Source: CANDOC01 sp965261725 (GTDB lineage Bacteria > Pseudomonadota > Gammaproteobacteria > Pseudomonadales > Endozoicomonadaceae). Taken from it: 64,000 nt of DNA. The stretch lies in assembly GCA_965261725.1 (NCBI GenBank), contig CBDHDU010000023.1, forward strand, positions 1 through 64,000, given 5' to 3'. Both the position numbers and the translations under genes were made by a program. This document shows, in pieces, positions 61,186-64,000 of the stretch; positions within the stretch are counted from its first letter, which is position 1; each line of letters opens with the position of its first letter. The notes beneath the pieces were generated by a model. The model made no database searches, was not told the DNA's origin, and saw only the letters and a program-made list of their open reading frames with translations.

Positions 61186-62295
61186 TTAGAGCTTGAGTTC
61201 CTTAAGTGGAGCAGACACTTCTTTGAACCTTCCCTCATGCTCTTTCAGGTAAAGCTCGGTTGTCTCTGGATTTGTGTGACCCATAACGGCCTGAATAGCT
61301 GTAATGTCCTCACCGAACTTTTCCATCAAGTGTGCAGATAATGCCCGGATTTCATGAAATGTGGGCTGTTGAAGCGCTGGAACATCATCAAACAACCCGG
61401 TTGCCTCCCGGGCCTTTTGTAGGTGTTGTTGCGCGTAGCGAAGATTGATTTGTGTCCAGTGTTCCTTGCTTGCACACCGAACAATACGTTTTGGACGCAT
61501 GTGTAGAATAAAAGGCGAAGCAATACCCGTTGCTCTGGCTCGGCGTATAATGCTTTTCAGTCCCGGGCCAGCGGAAATTTTCAATGCAGCATCCGTTTTT
61601 TTGCGCACTACCCGCAAATTGCCATATTCATCGTAATCACTGAAACGTGCGGTACAGCACTCATTTAGTGACTGGGTTGAATACAGAGCGAAAAGCATTG
61701 CAATCTGTAACCAGTCCGGAGCTTTGGCGTAAGTAGCCTTGAAAGTTTCCAGTGTCCAGCGGCCTCTTGTTTTTTCTGGGCGTTTTCTGTGTAAGGTGCC
61801 TTTGGCTGGGTTTTTCTCGACCCACCCTAACGAAACAGCATAGTCGAACATTTCTTCCCATATTTTCCGGAAACTAGCGTATATAACCTTCCTTTTATAA
61901 CGACGATCCAGCGCTTCCTGCTGTAGCCATGGAGTATCAATATCAATGAGGGGTTTGGAACCAAACAGTTCTGCAATTTGGTCACAGCGCCCTGTGGTGG
62001 TTTCCAGGGTACTGGCGCGAATTTGTTTTTCAGGAAGGTAGTTCTGCTTGAATGCGACGACCAGATCAGAAACCGTAAGAGGTATAATCCCTTCTATCCT
62101 GTGGCTCAGCTCCTTTATGGTAAGCTCGCTTTCAAATCGAGCGTTCGCTATTTTAGCCGCTTCGATAGCTTGATAACGATCTGTTCCAAGCCCGATCCAT
62201 TTTTTTGTAACGGGGTGCTTGTATTTGAAATATTTGCCGTGGCGAATCAGATTTTTTGGGAGGTCTCTGTTAACTGTTTTTCTTCTGCAACCCAT
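61186..62295 (-). CDS. int: tyrosine recombinase/integrase with an altered catalytic arginine position
   Basis: A 369-residue site-specific recombinase of the phage integrase family. It has an arm-binding N-terminal part, a core-binding domain (SDLVVAFKQNYLPEKQIRAS) and a catalytic domain. The box II residues are intact: HEIRALSAHL supplies His and Arg, GHTNPETTELYL supplies the Tyr. In box I, where relatives have TGQR, this protein has YSTQSLNECC, so the first catalytic Arg appears to be Ser (codon TCA). It may therefore be inactive or rely on another residue. It lies 28 bp downstream of the excisionase gene, on the same strand. Confidence 0.88.
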   Translation of the reverse strand: MGCRRKTVNRDLPKNLIRHGKYFKYKHPVTKKWIGLGTDRYQAIEAAKIANARFESELTIKELSHRIEGIIPLTVSDLVVAFKQNYLPEKQIRASTLETTTGRCDQIAELFGSKPLIDIDTPWLQQEALDRRYKRKVIYASFRKIWEEMFDYAVSLGWVEKNPAKGTLHRKRPEKTRGRWTLETFKATYAKAPDWLQIAMLFALYSTQSLNECCTARFSDYDEYGNLRVVRKKTDAALKISAGPGLKSIIRRARATGIASPFILHMRPKRIVRCASKEHWTQINLRYAQQHLQKAREATGLFDDVPALQQPTFHEIRALSAHLMEKFGEDITAIQAVMGHTNPETTELYLKEHEGRFKEVSAPLKELKL

Positions 62296-62323
62296 GAGCT
62301 ACCCTGCTGAGTGTTCTAAATAA

Positions 62324-62527
62324 TCATAGACGATCGTTCAAAATTTTGTCAGCTAGCATACTGCCTGTACTGTCACTCAAAACACAAGCATTGATCAGCC
62401 AGGTTCCGCCGATTTTTTTTGATGGAAGGAGCCCTTTCTCGCACCATTTTCGGATCGTGTTTTTCGAAGGCGGTTTTCCTAAAAAAAGATGTTTCTGGTA
62501 CTCGTTGACCGTGATCCATTTATTCAT
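62324..62527 (-). CDS. xis: excisionase-like helix-turn-helix protein
   Basis: A 67-residue MerR-like winged-helix protein of the excisionase type: WITVNEYQKHLFLGKPPSKN then TIRKWCEKGLLPSKKIGGTW. AGGACACC precedes the ATG. It is placed directly ahead of the integrase gene, so it is the likely directionality factor for excision. Confidence 0.82.
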   Translation of the reverse strand: MNKWITVNEYQKHLFLGKPPSKNTIRKWCEKGLLPSKKIGGTWLINACVLSDSTGSMLADKILNDRL

Positions 62528-62967
62528 TGCGGGTGTCCTTGTTCCCAGTCCAGTCGATTTCTAGCTAAACGAGCCAGTAAAGTAATAGCGTGGTTATGCC
62601 GGCAGAGAGGTTACTTTTTGGCATTGTTGTTGGTCGCTACTCTGTTTTGTTCAGGTTAGAAAGTTTTTGCTTTTTTTAAGGGATACACATTAAAAAGTAG
62701 TATGTCAATGTCGTGTAGTGTTTATTTTTATAATGGTGTTTATTCCTGAGGCGGCAAGGAAGAAGGCGCAGGAGCAGGGATTAAATACGGCAGTTGACGT
62801 ATATAATTTTGGCTCTTAGGATAAATATTAAAGTAGCAAGCAGGTCATAGAAGATCTTCAGTATCGTTGATCTCTACGACAGGTAGTCTGATTGCTTGAA
62901 CATCGTGTGTGTAACGTACCGTACTGTAACGCGGGATTATTACGTTACATTAAACATGGAGAACGTG
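62528..62967. other. divergent intergenic region between xis and the KfrA-like gene
   Basis: About 440 bp without a gene. It should contain divergent promoters for xis-int and for the KfrA-like gene. The right end carries an inverted repeat operator candidate (62911-62948). Nothing else was recognised. Confidence 0.5.
62911..62948. promoter_or_regulatory. inverted-repeat operator candidate for the KfrA-like protein
   Basis: GTAACGT (62911-62917) and ACGTTAC (62942-62948) are perfect arms, with a further GTAACG at 62926-62931. They end 19 bp before the gene. KfrA of IncP plasmids represses its own promoter through such repeats. Confidence 0.55.
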
Positions 62968-63597
62968 ATGTCTCAACGCACAAAAATTACCCAGGAATTG
63001 GTGAGCGAGATAGCAGAGCGCCTGATGGATAGCGGGCAATGCCCTACCAATGACAGGATTATTGGGGAGATTGGCTATGGATCGAAAAGCACCGTACAGC
63101 CGATGCTCAAGAAGTGGAGGGATAGCTCACAGTCGAAACCTGCCAGAGAACCTATGTCAGATTTTATCCGGGATACCTTTGAATCTGTGATAACTCAAAT
63201 TGATGATTGCTTCAAGCGTCATTATAGAGAACAGATTTCTCAGTCAAAAGAAGCCATGGAGATGTATCAGCAGCAGGCACATGACAGGCTGGAGCAATAT
63301 ATTTTTGATAATGAGAGAATAAAGCAGGAATTAAACAAACAGAAAAATCTAGTCGAAGTTTGTGAGCAAGAAGCAGAAGAGTTAAAAGGCAAAATCCAAA
63401 AAATTACTGTTGATAAAATGCTTGCGGAAAAAATGCTTGATGAGGTCAGGGAAAAAGTGAATGAAGTTACTCGTGAGAATAAGATGCTGCATCAGCATAT
63501 CGGGACTCTAAAAGTTTCTAAAGGGCATCAGAAGGTTGAATCTGATACTCCGGCTATTAATCATGAGTCTTCAGGAGAAGGTGGTGGTAAGCTGTAG
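62968..63597 (+). CDS. KfrA-like DNA-binding coiled-coil protein
   Basis: 209 residues from ATG 62968 (GGAG upstream; an open extension of 24 codons is not used). The N-terminal KfrA_N domain is ITQELVSEIAERLMDSGQCP then IGEIGYGSKSTVQPMLKKW. From about residue 70 to 185 it is a continuous coiled coil (MEMYQQQAHDRLEQYIFDNE; EVREKVNEVTRENKMLHQH). KfrA proteins of plasmids are autorepressors linked to partition and stability. This supports a plasmid origin for the element. Confidence 0.85.
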   Translation: MSQRTKITQELVSEIAERLMDSGQCPTNDRIIGEIGYGSKSTVQPMLKKWRDSSQSKPAREPMSDFIRDTFESVITQIDDCFKRHYREQISQSKEAMEMYQQQAHDRLEQYIFDNERIKQELNKQKNLVEVCEQEAEELKGKIQKITVDKMLAEKMLDEVREKVNEVTRENKMLHQHIGTLKVSKGHQKVESDTPAINHESSGEGGGKL

Positions 63598-63715
63598 AAG
63601 TTTCAACCTGATCTGGCAGATCACCTTCTTGAAAATCGGTAACTATCAGGTCAGGTCGGAGCTTTTACATATGAGGCGAGCTGGAGAGAGGCCAGCTCTT
63701 TCCCTATTTAGGCGA

Positions 63716-64000
63716 TTACTTGACTTGCTTAATACTTAGAAGATGAAATTTTTCATTGTTGCGCTCGAGCTTACACATGAACTGGGCTTTAACCATTGCA
63801 TTGAACTTATTTTTTGCGCTTAAATTGAGTTGCACCATCCATTTTCCTGGATTCTCTTCTATTACAATCCTATCAAGAAGTTCCCTGCCATATTCCACGC
63901 TTGCAGGATCATTAAGGCTTTTTTCTATATAGTACTGGCATGTATGTCGAGCACTATCTTCCAAAGCCTTACGATCAACCTTTGCTTGATCTTCTGGAGA
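63716..64000 (-). CDS. hypothetical protein, 5' end outside window
   Basis: The last 94 codons of a gene open to the window edge, with no start visible. It reads ARHTCQYYIEKSLNDPASVE then GKWMVQLNLSAKNKFNAMVK and FMCKLERNNEKFHLLSI. The pattern of a Cys followed by a helix with LNDPxSVE and a later FMCKLE strand resembles small secreted or lipoprotein domains that fold around one disulfide. I cannot name a family. Convergent with the KfrA-like gene. Confidence 0.5.
   Translation of the reverse strand, partial: SPEDQAKVDRKALEDSARHTCQYYIEKSLNDPASVEYGRELLDRIVIEENPGKWMVQLNLSAKNKFNAMVKAQFMCKLERNNEKFHLLSIKQVK

Noticed and set aside
56835..64000. Right attachment site (repeat of the tRNA-Val 3' end)
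   Set aside because: No second copy of the T-arm/acceptor sequence was seen between 56852 and 64000, so no att pair is annotated.

Overview
The window looks like a chromosomal segment of a marine, host-associated gammaproteobacterium of the Oceanospirillales/Pseudomonadales type, possibly Endozoicomonas-like. The basis is three-fold: housekeeping blocks in Pseudomonas-like order (smc-zipA-ligA, aspartate aminotransferase divergent from uvrB, fliA next to the ccm operon), a heavy insertion-sequence load, and secreted or eukaryote-like orphan proteins. The genus is an inference; no rRNA gene is present.

Layout. 1-7503 (minus strand): a bacterial V-type ATPase operon in the order B-D-I-K-E-DUF2764-A. 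Its K subunit keeps the ligands of a sodium-binding rotor. 8203-9138: carbamate kinase. 9500-10924: an ISNCY-type transposase. 11114-13018: an AT-rich orphan with a YopJ-like His/Asp/Cys arrangement. 13235-18187: an OprP-like porin, a FleQ-like sigma54 activator, and a NemR/NemA-like repressor-flavoenzyme pair. 18260-19542: an intact IS4-family element with its target duplication.

19692-26403 is a nested insertion graveyard. A GMC oxidoreductase gene is split by an IS21 element. The IS21 istA is split by an IS66-family element (8-bp duplication). That element is split in turn by a second, intact IS66-family element (8-bp duplication) and by an IS91-family block carrying a C2H2 zinc-finger repeat gene.

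26793-35685: a frameshifted fliA behind a sigma54-type promoter, a cysteine-less rhodanese, then ccmABCDEFGHI for c-type cytochrome maturation. 36630-40600 (minus strand): a nitrite-ammonification operon of a NapC/NrfH-type tetraheme quinol dehydrogenase, the heme lyase NrfE and the pentaheme nitrite reductase NrfA, behind an FNR-type site. The ccm products mature the ordinary hemes, and NrfE is presumably dedicated to the CXXCK catalytic heme of NrfA. 40785-48343: lytic transglycosylase, ligA, zipA and smc in one operon. 48631-56459: a secreted orphan with an oxygenase-like motif, aspartate aminotransferase, uvrB and two paralogous secreted proteins.

56624-56851 holds two tRNA-Val(GAC) genes. 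To their right lies an integrated mobilizable plasmid-like element: iteron-like repeats, a winged-helix protein, a relaxase-primase fusion with a mobB-like gene nested out of frame, mobC, a candidate oriT, integrase, excisionase and a KfrA-like coiled-coil protein. It continues past the end of the window or ends somewhere not visible here.
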